A stretch of DNA of 29,326 nucleotides, taken from NCBI GenBank assembly GCA_904501835.1, contig CAJGBW010000017.1, positions 1 through 29,326 of the forward strand, written 5' to 3'. Position 1 is the stretch's first letter. Every line of letters starts with the position of its first letter. The notes under the pieces were generated by a model. That model searched no databases. It was not told where the DNA came from and saw only the letters and a program-made list of their open reading frames with translations. Below, piece by piece: positions 22,716 to 29,225 of the stretch. Origin of the DNA: an uncultured Bacteroidales bacterium. Its GTDB lineage: Bacteria; Bacteroidota; Bacteroidia; Bacteroidales; UBA932. Both the position numbers and the translations under genes were made by a program.

Positions 22716-22868
22716 ATGAAAAGGACATTCCAACCCTCTAATCGTAAGCGTCGTAACAAACACGGATTCCGTGAGCGTATGTCTACTCCTAATGGCCGTC
22801 GTGTACTTGCTGCTCGTCGTCGTCATGGTCGTAAGAAATTGACTGTTTCTTCAGAGAGCAGATTCTAA
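22716..22868 (+). CDS. rpmH: 50S ribosomal protein L34
   Basis: A 50-residue, highly basic protein found by direct translation of the stretch between fabD and tadA. It begins MKRTFQPSNRKRRNKHGFR and continues with RMSTPNGRRVLAARRRHGRKKL, the invariant L34 core. It binds 23S rRNA in the large subunit. The TAA stop is at 22866-22868. In many bacteria rpmH neighbours rnpA and dnaA, which is not seen here and is commonly absent in Bacteroidota. It has its own promoter and terminator. Confidence 0.97.
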   Translation: MKRTFQPSNRKRRNKHGFRERMSTPNGRRVLAARRRHGRKKLTVSSESRF

Positions 22869-22890
22869 GACTTTACGTTACATCAATTAG

Positions 22891-22924
22891 AGGCTGGCTA
22901 AATTCGTTTTTGTCAGCCTTTTTT
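22891..22924 (+). terminator. Intrinsic terminator of rpmH
   Basis: An 8-bp stem AGGCTGGC/GTCAGCCT (one G-U pair) with a 13-base loop is followed by six T residues, 22 bases past the rpmH stop. tadA starts 26 bases later and must rely on readthrough or a promoter I could not recognise. Confidence 0.85.
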
Positions 22925-22949
22925 GTTGCTTGATCTTATTCAGACATAA

Positions 22950-23387
22950 ATGGAAGAAGATATTAAATTCATGCGTGCCGCTCTGGAGCAAGCCCAGGAG
23001 GCTTTAGAAATGGGTGAGATACCGATTGGTGCGGTTGTGGTGGCAGCAGGACAGATTAGTGCTCGCGGTCATAATATGACAGAAATGTTGCATGATCCGA
23101 CGGCCCATGCTGAAATGTTGGCTTTGACCAGCGCTACCGAGCAGTTGGGAGGAAAATACCTTCAGCAATGCACCTTGTATGTTACTGTGGAGCCTTGTCC
23201 AATGTGTGCAGCCGCATTGAATTGGGCACAAGTGGGACGCATTGTGTATGGAGCAGAGGATCCTAAACGCGGTTATTCTCTCTTTCAGCCCTCTTTGTTG
23301 CATCCCAAGACCAAAATAACAAAGAGCATCCTTGAAGAAGAATGCTCTTGTCTGATGAAGGATTTTTTCAAATCCCTGCGTAAATAG
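22950..23387 (+). CDS. tadA: tRNA-specific adenosine deaminase (TadA-type)
   Basis: Converts the wobble adenosine of tRNA-Arg(ACG) to inosine. The 145-residue product shows the zinc-dependent cytidine/adenosine deaminase signature H53-A-E55 in TAHAEMLAL, with PCPMC (82-86, C83 and C86 as zinc ligands) and G-A-V-V near 27-31. YGAEDPKRGYSLF near 100-112 matches the TadA group rather than guanine deaminase. The length is near the E. coli enzyme (about 160). It lies just after the rpmH terminator and converges on the TSCPD gene with 15 bases between stops. Confidence 0.9.
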   Translation: MEEDIKFMRAALEQAQEALEMGEIPIGAVVVAAGQISARGHNMTEMLHDPTAHAEMLALTSATEQLGGKYLQQCTLYVTVEPCPMCAAALNWAQVGRIVYGAEDPKRGYSLFQPSLLHPKTKITKSILEEECSCLMKDFFKSLRK

Positions 23388-23404
23388 CTCTCTCTCGGGC
23401 TATT
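23383..23404. terminator. Weak inverted repeat between convergent tadA and TSCPD genes
   Basis: AATAGC (23383-23388) and GCTATT (23399-23404) can pair around a 10-base loop. The arms contain the tadA stop codon and part of the opposing stop codon. There is no good T run on either side, so termination from this element is uncertain. Confidence 0.3.
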
Positions 23405-23756
23405 ACCACTTTAAGCTTTCCAAGACCCTTGCCAACTGATCGGGACAAGAGGTGGGGCGTTTTCCGCAGCTGATTCCTTTTAAGCGCTTGATGGCGTCCT
23501 CTACTTTCATTCCTTCAGCCAAGGCGCCAATTCCTTTGGCATTTCCCGCACATCCTCTGGTAAATACGATGGATTTAATGGTGCGGTCTTTGGTGTAAAT
23601 CTCAATGTCGATTTTCTTCGCGCAAACTTCTTCGCTGGGCGAAGCGCTGACATAGCGTATGCCATTCTCTGTCTTATCAGAAACTACTTGATAGCTTTGT
23701 CCCATCACTTCTGGGCTTATGAGTGCAAACAATACAGATAATATAATTCCCATCAT
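23403..23756 (-). CDS. TSCPD-domain protein (TIGR03905-like) with hydrophobic N-terminal extension
   Basis: 117 residues. The C-terminal 80 residues carry the TSCPD signature: VCAKKIDIEI, TRGCAGNAKGIGALAEGM, RLKGISCGKRPTSCPDQLA, with cysteines 45, 69, 97 and 104. This small domain is also found at the end of some class II ribonucleotide reductases, and the stand-alone function is unknown. Unusually, about 35 residues precede the domain, beginning with a hydrophobic stretch MMGIILSVLFALISPEVMG that resembles an export signal but has no positive charge. An in-frame TAA lies five codons upstream of the ATG pair. A start at the downstream ATG (23705) would give a 100-residue cytoplasmic protein. 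It is 63 bases downstream of the antiporter gene and may be cotranscribed with it. Confidence 0.75.
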   Translation of the reverse strand: MMGIILSVLFALISPEVMGQSYQVVSDKTENGIRYVSASPSEEVCAKKIDIEIYTKDRTIKSIVFTRGCAGNAKGIGALAEGMKVEDAIKRLKGISCGKRPTSCPDQLARVLESLKW

Positions 23757-23819
23757 AATGTTTAATTTTTACTAATTATAAATTAATTCCGTTGCTTATT
23801 GGCAAAAATTATGCCGCTT

Positions 23820-25121
23820 TTAGAAGCCGATGAAGATGAGTTGTACAATGATATAGATAGGGAGTAATATAACCAAGGAGAATTTTGCCATGTATCCAAA
23901 GAAACTCGGCATTTTGACTCCTTCTTCTTCAGCGATGGATTTTACCATGAAGTTGGGGCCGTTTCCGATATAGGTCAATGAACCAAAGAATACGGCGGCT
24001 AATGAAATGGCTTTCAATAGGATAGTGGGAATACCAGCCGTCAATTCTCCCGCGGGAATGTTGCTCATATCCATGCCGGATGCCAATTCGTAAAAGGCAA
24101 TAGCAGTAGGTGAGTTATCCAGAAAAGCACTGAGTAAGCCGGTGGCATAGTAGTATTGATAAACTTCTGTAAAATTCAAGGAGTCGGCATTCTGATTGAG
24201 GTACATCATGGCGGGAGTCATGGTGACAAAAATACCCACAAAGATGATGGCAACCTCATTGATGGCATCCCATGTGAAATGATTGGTCTTGCGCACTACT
24301 TTCTTGGTGGTCGCCAAGGAAAGAATTACCATCGCAATCAGGATATATTCACGCAGGAATTTGATGATGATGGGACCATCTTCCATGGCCGGAATGTAGC
24401 TGGGATTGATGAACATTACGGATAAAATAATGACTCCCAGATAGATGAAGTTGATTTTTCCCTTGATACGAATAGGGGATTGGTCCTTCATGTCTCTGCG
24501 CTTGGCCGAAATACTCTCTTTTTTGAAGTAAATTTTATCCATGATGACATAGGCAATCAGCAGGAGTACGCCCACGAAAATCCATTGTGTGAACAGTGTG
24601 CTGAACCAGGTAAACGGTGCGCCGCGGAGATACAGCAAAAAGAGAGGGGGGTCGCCCAGGGGGGTGAGAATACCACCGCAGTTGGCAACCATGGCAATGA
24701 AAAACAGTACGGTGTGGGTTCGATAGACTCTTTGGCGGTTGATGTCCAAAAGGGGGCGAATCAGTAGCATGGACGCTCCGGTAGTGCCCATAAGGGACGC
24801 CAAAATGAAACCGAGTGTCAAGATGATGGCGTTGGTCTCTGTTGTCGCGACTACATTTCCCTTAATCTGTATGCCACCTGTTACGACAAATAAAGCCAAA
24901 AGCAAGGTGATGAAGGGGAAATACTCAAATAACATCTGATGAATCAGATTTTCCCCAAATCCTACAATGCTGAGAAAAATGGCCGTTGGGATAGATAGGG
25001 CTAAAACAACGATGAGTTTGTTTTTATTCTTTTCCCAAAAATGAGGGAAAGCCAGCGGGGCGGCCGCAATGATAGCTAACATTAGGGCAAAAGGAATTGC
25101 CATCCATAATTTTACATCCAT
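23820..25121 (-). CDS. NhaD-type Na+/H+ antiporter (ArsB/NhaD ion-transporter superfamily)
   Basis: A 433-residue inner-membrane protein with 10-12 hydrophobic segments. Conserved family stretches are MGTTGASMLLIRPLL (111-125), NCGGILTPLGDPPLFLLYLRG (147-167), VGIFVTMTPAMMYL, LDNSPTAIAFYELA (about 334-347, the DNSPT motif) and LTYIGNGPNFMVKSIAEE near the C-terminus. Members expel sodium (or lithium) in exchange for protons. The same superfamily includes citrate and arsenite transporters, but the GDPP, DNSPT and GNGPNFMVK motifs favour NhaD. It lies downstream of tRNA-Gln, with a hairpin terminator between. No clear promoter of its own is visible in the 43 bases upstream. Confidence 0.87.
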   Translation of the reverse strand: MDVKLWMAIPFALMLAIIAAAPLAFPHFWEKNKNKLIVVLALSIPTAIFLSIVGFGENLIHQMLFEYFPFITLLLALFVVTGGIQIKGNVVATTETNAIILTLGFILASLMGTTGASMLLIRPLLDINRQRVYRTHTVLFFIAMVANCGGILTPLGDPPLFLLYLRGAPFTWFSTLFTQWIFVGVLLLIAYVIMDKIYFKKESISAKRRDMKDQSPIRIKGKINFIYLGVIILSVMFINPSYIPAMEDGPIIIKFLREYILIAMVILSLATTKKVVRKTNHFTWDAINEVAIIFVGIFVTMTPAMMYLNQNADSLNFTEVYQYYYATGLLSAFLDNSPTAIAFYELASGMDMSNIPAGELTAGIPTILLKAISLAAVFFGSLTYIGNGPNFMVKSIAEEEGVKMPSFFGYMAKFSLVILLPIYIIVQLIFIGF

Positions 25122-25164
25122 ACTTCTAACATCTTTACAGTAAAAATTCTAATGCCTTTATAAT

Positions 25165-25214
25165 AAAAAGACCGCTCGACGCCTTATTATAATGCGCGTC
25201 ACAGCGGTTTTTTG
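25165..25214. terminator. Bidirectional hairpin terminator downstream of tRNA-Gln
   Basis: An imperfect 12-13 bp stem (ACCGCTCGACGC near 25171-25182 with GCGTCACAGCGGT near 25196-25208, one small bulge) closes an AT-rich loop. It is flanked by T tracts on both strands (CTTTTT on the minus strand, TTTTTT on the plus strand). It would end the tRNA-Gln transcript and block plus-strand readthrough. Confidence 0.75.
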
Positions 25215-25285
25215 TTGAGATACCAGGATTCGAACCTAGACAGACAGAACCAAAATCTGTAGTGCTACCATTACACCATATCTCA
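25215..25285 (-). tRNA. tRNA-Gln (UUG anticodon)
   Basis: A 71-nt cloverleaf on the minus strand. The acceptor is a perfect 7-bp TGAGATA/TATCTCA with the U1-A72 pair typical of tRNA-Gln, the anticodon loop is TTTTGGT (anticodon TTG), and the T arm has loop TTCGAAT. The discriminator is A and no CCA is encoded. It is a single gene with its own promoter and terminator. Confidence 0.95.
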
Positions 25286-25316
25286 ATTCCAGACTTTGCT
25301 TTTCGCAAAAGCACGG

Positions 25317-25348
25317 CAAAGGTAAGCATAATTTTGAAATAATGCAAT
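25317..25348 (-). promoter_or_regulatory. Promoter of tRNA-Gln
   Basis: On the minus strand TACCTTTG (25317-25324) is an exact -7 element, 20 bases from an ATTG (25345-25348) that can act as the -33 box. Transcription would begin about 25-30 bases before the tRNA. Confidence 0.7.
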
Positions 25349-25350
25349 AC

Positions 25351-25380
25351 AAAAAGCCCCACATCACTGCGGAGCTTTTT
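25351..25380. terminator. Hairpin with A and T tracts, possible bidirectional terminator
   Basis: AAAAAGCCCC (25351-25360) pairs imperfectly with GGAGCTTTTT (25371-25380) around a 10-base loop. It gives a 9-10 bp stem with A/T tracts on each side. It lies just upstream of the tRNA-Gln promoter and would insulate it. The following stretch (25381-25495) contains one further small hairpin (25398-25416) and is otherwise featureless AT-rich DNA. Confidence 0.45.
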
Positions 25381-25397
25381 ATGATTAGTTAGAAGTG

Positions 25398-25416
25398 TCC
25401 TCCTTTAGATGGAGGA
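25398..25416. repeat. Small perfect hairpin TCCTCC/GGAGGA
   Basis: A 6-bp perfect inverted repeat with a 7-base loop in the intergenic region before the exported-protein gene. The T run after it is weak, so it is not a clear terminator. It could be a remnant of a small element or an mRNA structure of an upstream transcript. Function unknown. Confidence 0.3.
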
Positions 25417-25495
25417 AGTTATTATTACAATGGTTAGGATAATGCAAATGTATAAAATAAATTATGAAAAGCAAAAATATTACGACAAGATTTTA

Positions 25496-25503
25496 TAACT
25501 TTG
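25496..25503 (+). promoter_or_regulatory. Promoter -7 element of the exported-protein/HAD operon
   Basis: TAACTTTG is an exact TAnnTTTG match 31 bases before the GTG start. The expected TTTG at -33 is not obvious. It would drive the two coupled genes that follow. Confidence 0.6.
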
Positions 25504-25533
25504 TCTTCAGCAATCTAATAACAAAACAACTTG

Positions 25534-26667
25534 GTGAAAAAATTATTACTTCTGGCAGTTATTCTGTCGGTGGTCAGCATGGATTTATGGGCGCAAGAAA
25601 AGCCAAAAGTGGCTTTTGATTATGAGTTGACGTCAAATACCTATTTTGATAACCGTGAAAACGACGGACCTTCTGTCCCATTTACTCCATCCATGACTTT
25701 ATTCGGTCAGGCACTTACGCCTATGGTGGGGGTATCTGTCTCAAGCTCGGATATGACCCATCGTTTTATGCTGGGTGTGGATGCGACCTTCTATTTCGGC
25801 TCTTCCCAAAAGCCTTTCGGACGCTTGGATAAAGTTTTGGCTTATTATCGTCTGGATAAGAAATTTTCGGATGGTTCTCGATTTAGGGCGTTGGGTGGTG
25901 TGTTTCCCAAAACTTTTTATGAGGGAGATTATACCCGCGCTTTTGTGAGTGATTCCTCTCGTTTCGTTTCTCGAAATTGTCAAGGTCTGTCCTTCTATTA
26001 TGAGCGTGAAAAATTCTTTGCTGAGATGATTTGTAATTGGTGCGGCATGAAAGAAGGGGAAAGCCGCGAGCGATTCCAAATCTGGTCGGCTGCGCAATAT
26101 GACTTTTTCCCTTGGATGTCATTGGGTTACGCTTTTTCTTTTGACCATCTGGCTTGTAGTGATTTGGTCTCTAATGTGGCGGATAATCATTTATTGAGGC
26201 CTTATCTGGCTTTTGATTTGTCATCTTTGGTTCCTTTCCAAAAACTATATGCCGACATCGGTGCTTATGTGGCTTATCAACGGAATAGAGAATATGAGAC
26301 GCTCTATATTCCTACCGGTGTCGAGTTGAACACCGAAATACGAAATTGGAATGTCGGTGTGCGCAATACGCTGTATGTGGGTAATAACCTGATGCCGCTG
26401 TATCATCAGGCTGATCCCAGTGGAAAAGCGTATGCCGGAACGCTTTTTAAGGGCGATTCTTACTATCGTGTCAGGATGGATGGAAGCGCCGATACGACAT
26501 ATTTGCCTTATGATCGCTTGGAATTGTTTTATGAACCTTATCTTTGCAAAGGAGTTCGCCTGAATATTTCATTGGTCTTCCATTTCAACGGAGGGCTGTC
26601 AGGAACTCAGCAAATTATAGGATTGAAAGCAGATTTGAAAGAAATACTTAAAAATTTTGAAAAATGA
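25534..26667 (+). CDS. Exported protein of unknown function, possible outer-membrane beta-barrel
   Basis: 377 residues from a GTG start at 25534, preceded by TTG at 25531, with no ATG available before the signal peptide. The N-terminus KKLLLLAVILSVVSMDLWAQ is a clear signal peptide. The mature protein is rich in aromatic residues and shows alternating polar/hydrophobic strands (for example FMLGVDATFYFGSS, ADIGAYVAYQRNREYETLYIP, NVGVRNTLYVGNNLMPLYHQ, RLNISLVFHFNGG). This suggests a beta-barrel or beta-rich outer-membrane protein. I do not recognise the family. Its stop overlaps the HAD hydrolase start by four bases (ATGA), so the two are translationally coupled, an odd pairing for an exported protein and a cytoplasmic phosphatase. 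Confidence 0.8.
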   Translation: MKKLLLLAVILSVVSMDLWAQEKPKVAFDYELTSNTYFDNRENDGPSVPFTPSMTLFGQALTPMVGVSVSSSDMTHRFMLGVDATFYFGSSQKPFGRLDKVLAYYRLDKKFSDGSRFRALGGVFPKTFYEGDYTRAFVSDSSRFVSRNCQGLSFYYEREKFFAEMICNWCGMKEGESRERFQIWSAAQYDFFPWMSLGYAFSFDHLACSDLVSNVADNHLLRPYLAFDLSSLVPFQKLYADIGAYVAYQRNREYETLYIPTGVELNTEIRNWNVGVRNTLYVGNNLMPLYHQADPSGKAYAGTLFKGDSYYRVRMDGSADTTYLPYDRLELFYEPYLCKGVRLNISLVFHFNGGLSGTQQIIGLKADLKEILKNFEK

Positions 26668-27272
26668 TAAAGAATATTGTTTTTGATTTCGGGGGTGTGT
26701 TTGTCGATTGGAATCCCCACTATTTGTATGATGCTTATTTTGGCGATGTTGAGAAGGTCAATTGGTTTTTGGCTAACATCTGCACGATGGAGTGGAATGG
26801 TGAGTTGGATGAGAATAAGAGTTTTGAGCAAGGTGTAGAAGAACTTTCGGCAAAATATCCTGAGTGGGCCAAAGAAATTGCCATGTATAACGAAGGTTGG
26901 TACCAGATGGTGTCCCAAGAGCCCATTCCCGGTATGTACGAGTATGTCAAGGAATTAAAGGAGAGGGGATATAAAATCTATGGTCTTTCCAACTGGAATG
27001 CCGATAAATTCAAACTGGTACGCCATGTCTTTCCGGTTTTTGATTTGTTGGACGCCATGGTGATTTCCGGAGAGGAAAAAGTGATTAAACCCAAGCCGGG
27101 TATCTATAACATTCTTTTAAGCCGTTATAATTTGGTGCCCTCCGAGTCTGTGTTCATCGATGACAACCTTAATAATATTAAAGGTGCTCAGGCGGTGGGT
27201 ATGCACGGTATTCAATTTACAAATAAAGAGGCCCTTGTGGGACCTCTTGAGGCGTTGCTTCAGGAAAAGTAA
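26664..27272 (+). CDS. HAD-superfamily hydrolase, YihX-like sugar phosphatase group
   Basis: A 202-residue cytoplasmic HAD subfamily IA hydrolase. Motif I is VFDFGGVFVDW, with nucleophile D8. The residue two positions on is glycine rather than aspartate, as in the YihX and related DxG groups. Motif II is GLSNWN, motif III lysines are in KVIKPKPGIY, and motif IV is FIDDNLNNIKGA. The helical cap lies between residues 16 and 85. YihX in E. coli is a glucose-1-phosphatase. A sugar phosphate is a reasonable but untested substrate here. It is coupled to the preceding exported-protein gene. Confidence 0.88.
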   Translation: MIKNIVFDFGGVFVDWNPHYLYDAYFGDVEKVNWFLANICTMEWNGELDENKSFEQGVEELSAKYPEWAKEIAMYNEGWYQMVSQEPIPGMYEYVKELKERGYKIYGLSNWNADKFKLVRHVFPVFDLLDAMVISGEEKVIKPKPGIYNILLSRYNLVPSESVFIDDNLNNIKGAQAVGMHGIQFTNKEALVGPLEALLQEK

Positions 27273-27295
27273 ATTTTCCCCGAAGAGAGTTTTAG

Positions 27296-27324
27296 AAGCA
27301 GGCTTAAGCTATTTAAGCCTGCTT
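27296..27324. terminator. Hairpin between the convergent HAD and ACP genes
   Basis: A perfect 12-bp inverted repeat AAGCAGGCTTAA/TTAAGCCTGCTT with a 5-base loop. T tracts are short on both sides, so its terminating strength is uncertain. The ACP stop codon lies in the loop, so its final coding bases form one arm. Confidence 0.6.
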
Positions 27325-27548
27325 TCTATATACTCACAAACTTCTCCGACGGTTTCGAACGGAGCTTGGGTTTCAAAGCGAAACGCGAATTTTTCCTCGA
27401 CAGCCAAACTCATAAACATCATGGACAAGGAGTCGATTCCAAGGTCCTGAACGAGTCTGGTGTCGTTGGTGATTTCGTCAAAATTAGCTTTCGGTCTGAT
27501 CACAGCGAGGACTTCTTTGAGTCCTGCAATCGTTTCTTCACGGGTCAT
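27309..27548 (-). CDS. Stand-alone acyl carrier protein
   Basis: 79 residues from MTREETIAGL, an acidic four-helix carrier protein. The phosphopantetheine attachment motif is LGIDSLSMM with S40. It begins one base after the acyl-ligase stop (the ligase TAA ends at 27550, the ATG is 27548-27546), so the pair is one operon. An upstream in-frame ATG at 27569 would sit inside the ligase gene and add seven unlikely residues. It is not obviously the fatty-acid synthesis AcpP, since it is paired with a ligase and not with fabF. It is a dedicated carrier loaded by the ligase or by a phosphopantetheinyl transferase encoded elsewhere. Confidence 0.88.
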   Translation of the reverse strand: MTREETIAGLKEVLAVIRPKANFDEITNDTRLVQDLGIDSLSMMFMSLAVEEKFAFRFETQAPFETVGEVCEYIESRLK

Positions 27549-27549
27549 A

Positions 27550-29043
27550 TTAGTTTTGATTGCGTGCAACTTTCAAACTTCCGGTGCGCTTGAAATCTTC
27601 TTTGCGTACGCTTACCATTGCGATTTGCTCGTAGGTAGGAAGTCCTTCGTTCACTTGTTTAACAATTTCATTCATTTTTGCAACCACTTCGTCCCATTCT
27701 TTGCCTTCAAAGGCAGCCATCTGGGGTAGAATGTCAATGGCGATGCAGGGAACGCCATTATTGTTGCCTTCGCTGACCAAGCAGTCACGAACGTACGGGC
27801 TCTTGTAGAACAAATCCTCAATGGTTTCAGGAGATACATTTTCTCCGTTAGCCAAGATGATGAGGTTTTTGATACGTCCTACGATGTAGTAGAATCCGTC
27901 TTCGTCAACTTTTGCCAAGTCGCCGGTCTTGATCCAACCATCTTCTGTCAAAGTGGCTTTGGTGTTTGCCTCGTCTTTGTAATAGCCGGAGAAAAGGTTG
28001 TCTCCTTTTACCCAAAGCTCGCCATCAACGATTTTAGCCTCCTGTCCCGGGTACAATTTACCGATGGAAGTCGGTCTCTCTTTGACGTTTGCATTGGCGG
28101 TTGTCAAGTTGGCGGTTTCGGTCATTCCGTATCCTGCACAGAGGGTTACGCCCAATTTCTCAAACTCAACCTGGAGTCTGGGAGGTACGTTGGCGGCGCC
28201 GGAAATGATGGTTTTGAGTTCTCCACCCAAGAATTGAGGACCATACATTTTGCAAAGTCCGACAAGGATGTCGCACAGGCCCGGAACCAAAACCAAACAG
28301 GTGGGTTTGATCATGGGAATCTTACCCAAAGAAGCTTTCACATCTTCGCTGGTGAAGAGCAGACCGCCTTTGTAGAACAAGCCCATGGTGCCGCAAATCA
28401 AGCCAAATACGTGGCTGAGGGGCAGAATGGCGATATAGCGTTGGTTCTTAAGCTGTGAGCCGGGTGCGAAAATCGCATTGAAAGCACCTCTCATCAACGC
28501 GCGGTGGGAAAGAACCACACCTTTGGGGGTGCCGGTCGTACCACCGGTGAAGAAGATGGCGGCGGCCTCCTCCTTGTCTACCGTTGCAACGGGTGATGCG
28601 GTATCAGCGATGCTGTTTGAAGGATAAACGGGGCAGGGGACTTTTTCGGTGAGGGGTTTGAATTCTTCGCGTACGAACAATGCTTCAACGTCGAATTTCA
28701 TGCAGCTGCCAATCAAAGCGGGCTCTTGAAGTGCGGCGGGAAGCAGGATGCCGACATAACCGGCAGATGTGATCGCAAGGAACAACTCGATGGCGTCTTG
28801 GGTGTTGCGCTCAAAAATGGCGATTTTGGCACCCTTTTTCAATCCCAGGTTGTTGATAAATGTTCTTCTGCGGGCAATATTTTCGCCCATCTCTTTATAA
28901 GTGGTAATCTTTCCATTTTCGGAAAGGGCGGAAAGTTCTGCATATTCGTTGCAAATCCATTCGATGTACTCGGGAATGGTCGGAAAATGTTTTACCTTGT
29001 TAAATTCCTCTTTGGGAATCAAATCATAAATGTAAGTGTCCAT
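27550..29043 (-). CDS. AMP-forming acyl-CoA/acyl-ACP ligase
   Basis: A 497-residue adenylate-forming enzyme of the ANL superfamily. The A3 P-loop FTGGTTGTPKG lies at 165-175, the A5-type motif GYGMTETANLT near 298, the A7-type TGDLAKVDEDGFYYIVGR near 372, and the A8-A10 end carries IKNLIILANGENVSPETIE and KRTGSLKVAR with catalytic lysine 491. It should activate a carboxylic acid with ATP and transfer it to CoA or a carrier protein. The ACP gene follows within one base, so acyl transfer to that ACP is the likely use. Fatty acid length or aryl specificity cannot be told from the sequence. A good promoter lies 65-97 bases upstream. Confidence 0.9.
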   Translation of the reverse strand: MDTYIYDLIPKEEFNKVKHFPTIPEYIEWICNEYAELSALSENGKITTYKEMGENIARRRTFINNLGLKKGAKIAIFERNTQDAIELFLAITSAGYVGILLPAALQEPALIGSCMKFDVEALFVREEFKPLTEKVPCPVYPSNSIADTASPVATVDKEEAAAIFFTGGTTGTPKGVVLSHRALMRGAFNAIFAPGSQLKNQRYIAILPLSHVFGLICGTMGLFYKGGLLFTSEDVKASLGKIPMIKPTCLVLVPGLCDILVGLCKMYGPQFLGGELKTIISGAANVPPRLQVEFEKLGVTLCAGYGMTETANLTTANANVKERPTSIGKLYPGQEAKIVDGELWVKGDNLFSGYYKDEANTKATLTEDGWIKTGDLAKVDEDGFYYIVGRIKNLIILANGENVSPETIEDLFYKSPYVRDCLVSEGNNNGVPCIAIDILPQMAAFEGKEWDEVVAKMNEIVKQVNEGLPTYEQIAMVSVRKEDFKRTGSLKVARNQN

Positions 29044-29107
29044 AAATATTTAAGTTTTAGTTTTTAAAAGCTCTATTTACCTTAATGAATAGGGAAATAG
29101 AATCTGA

Positions 29108-29140
29108 CAAAGGTAACAATTTTTCTCGAATACGAGCAAA
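29108..29140 (-). promoter_or_regulatory. Promoter of the acyl ligase/ACP operon
   Basis: On the minus strand TTTG (29137-29140), a 21-base spacer and TACCTTTG (29108-29115) match the consensus. The AT-rich leader to the ATG is about 55 bases. Confidence 0.75.
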
Positions 29141-29194
29141 ATGGCTAAATAGTCATTAAAATCTTCTTTAAATGCGATTATTTTGTTAAAAAGT

Positions 29195-29225
29195 TTTGCA
29201 GAATTAAAAAAGGTTTGTATCTTTG
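29195..29225 (+). promoter_or_regulatory. Strong plus-strand promoter firing out of the window
   Basis: TTTG (29195-29198), 19 bases and TATCTTTG (29218-29225) match the consensus exactly, set in A/T-rich upstream sequence. The transcript would start near 29232 and run beyond 29326. The leader holds two hairpins: CCCGT/ACGGG (29229-29247) and CATCATAT/ATATGATG (29285-29304). It contains no open frame of note. Confidence 0.75.

Noticed and set aside
25381..25495. Insertion-sequence or CRISPR remnant in the intergenic region
   Set aside because: Only one small hairpin is present, with no transposase fragment, no target duplication and no repeat-spacer periodicity.
27549..27569. Upstream ATG extending the ACP by seven residues
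   Set aside because: It overlaps the ligase coding sequence, and the ATG at 27548 gives a normal ACP N-terminus.
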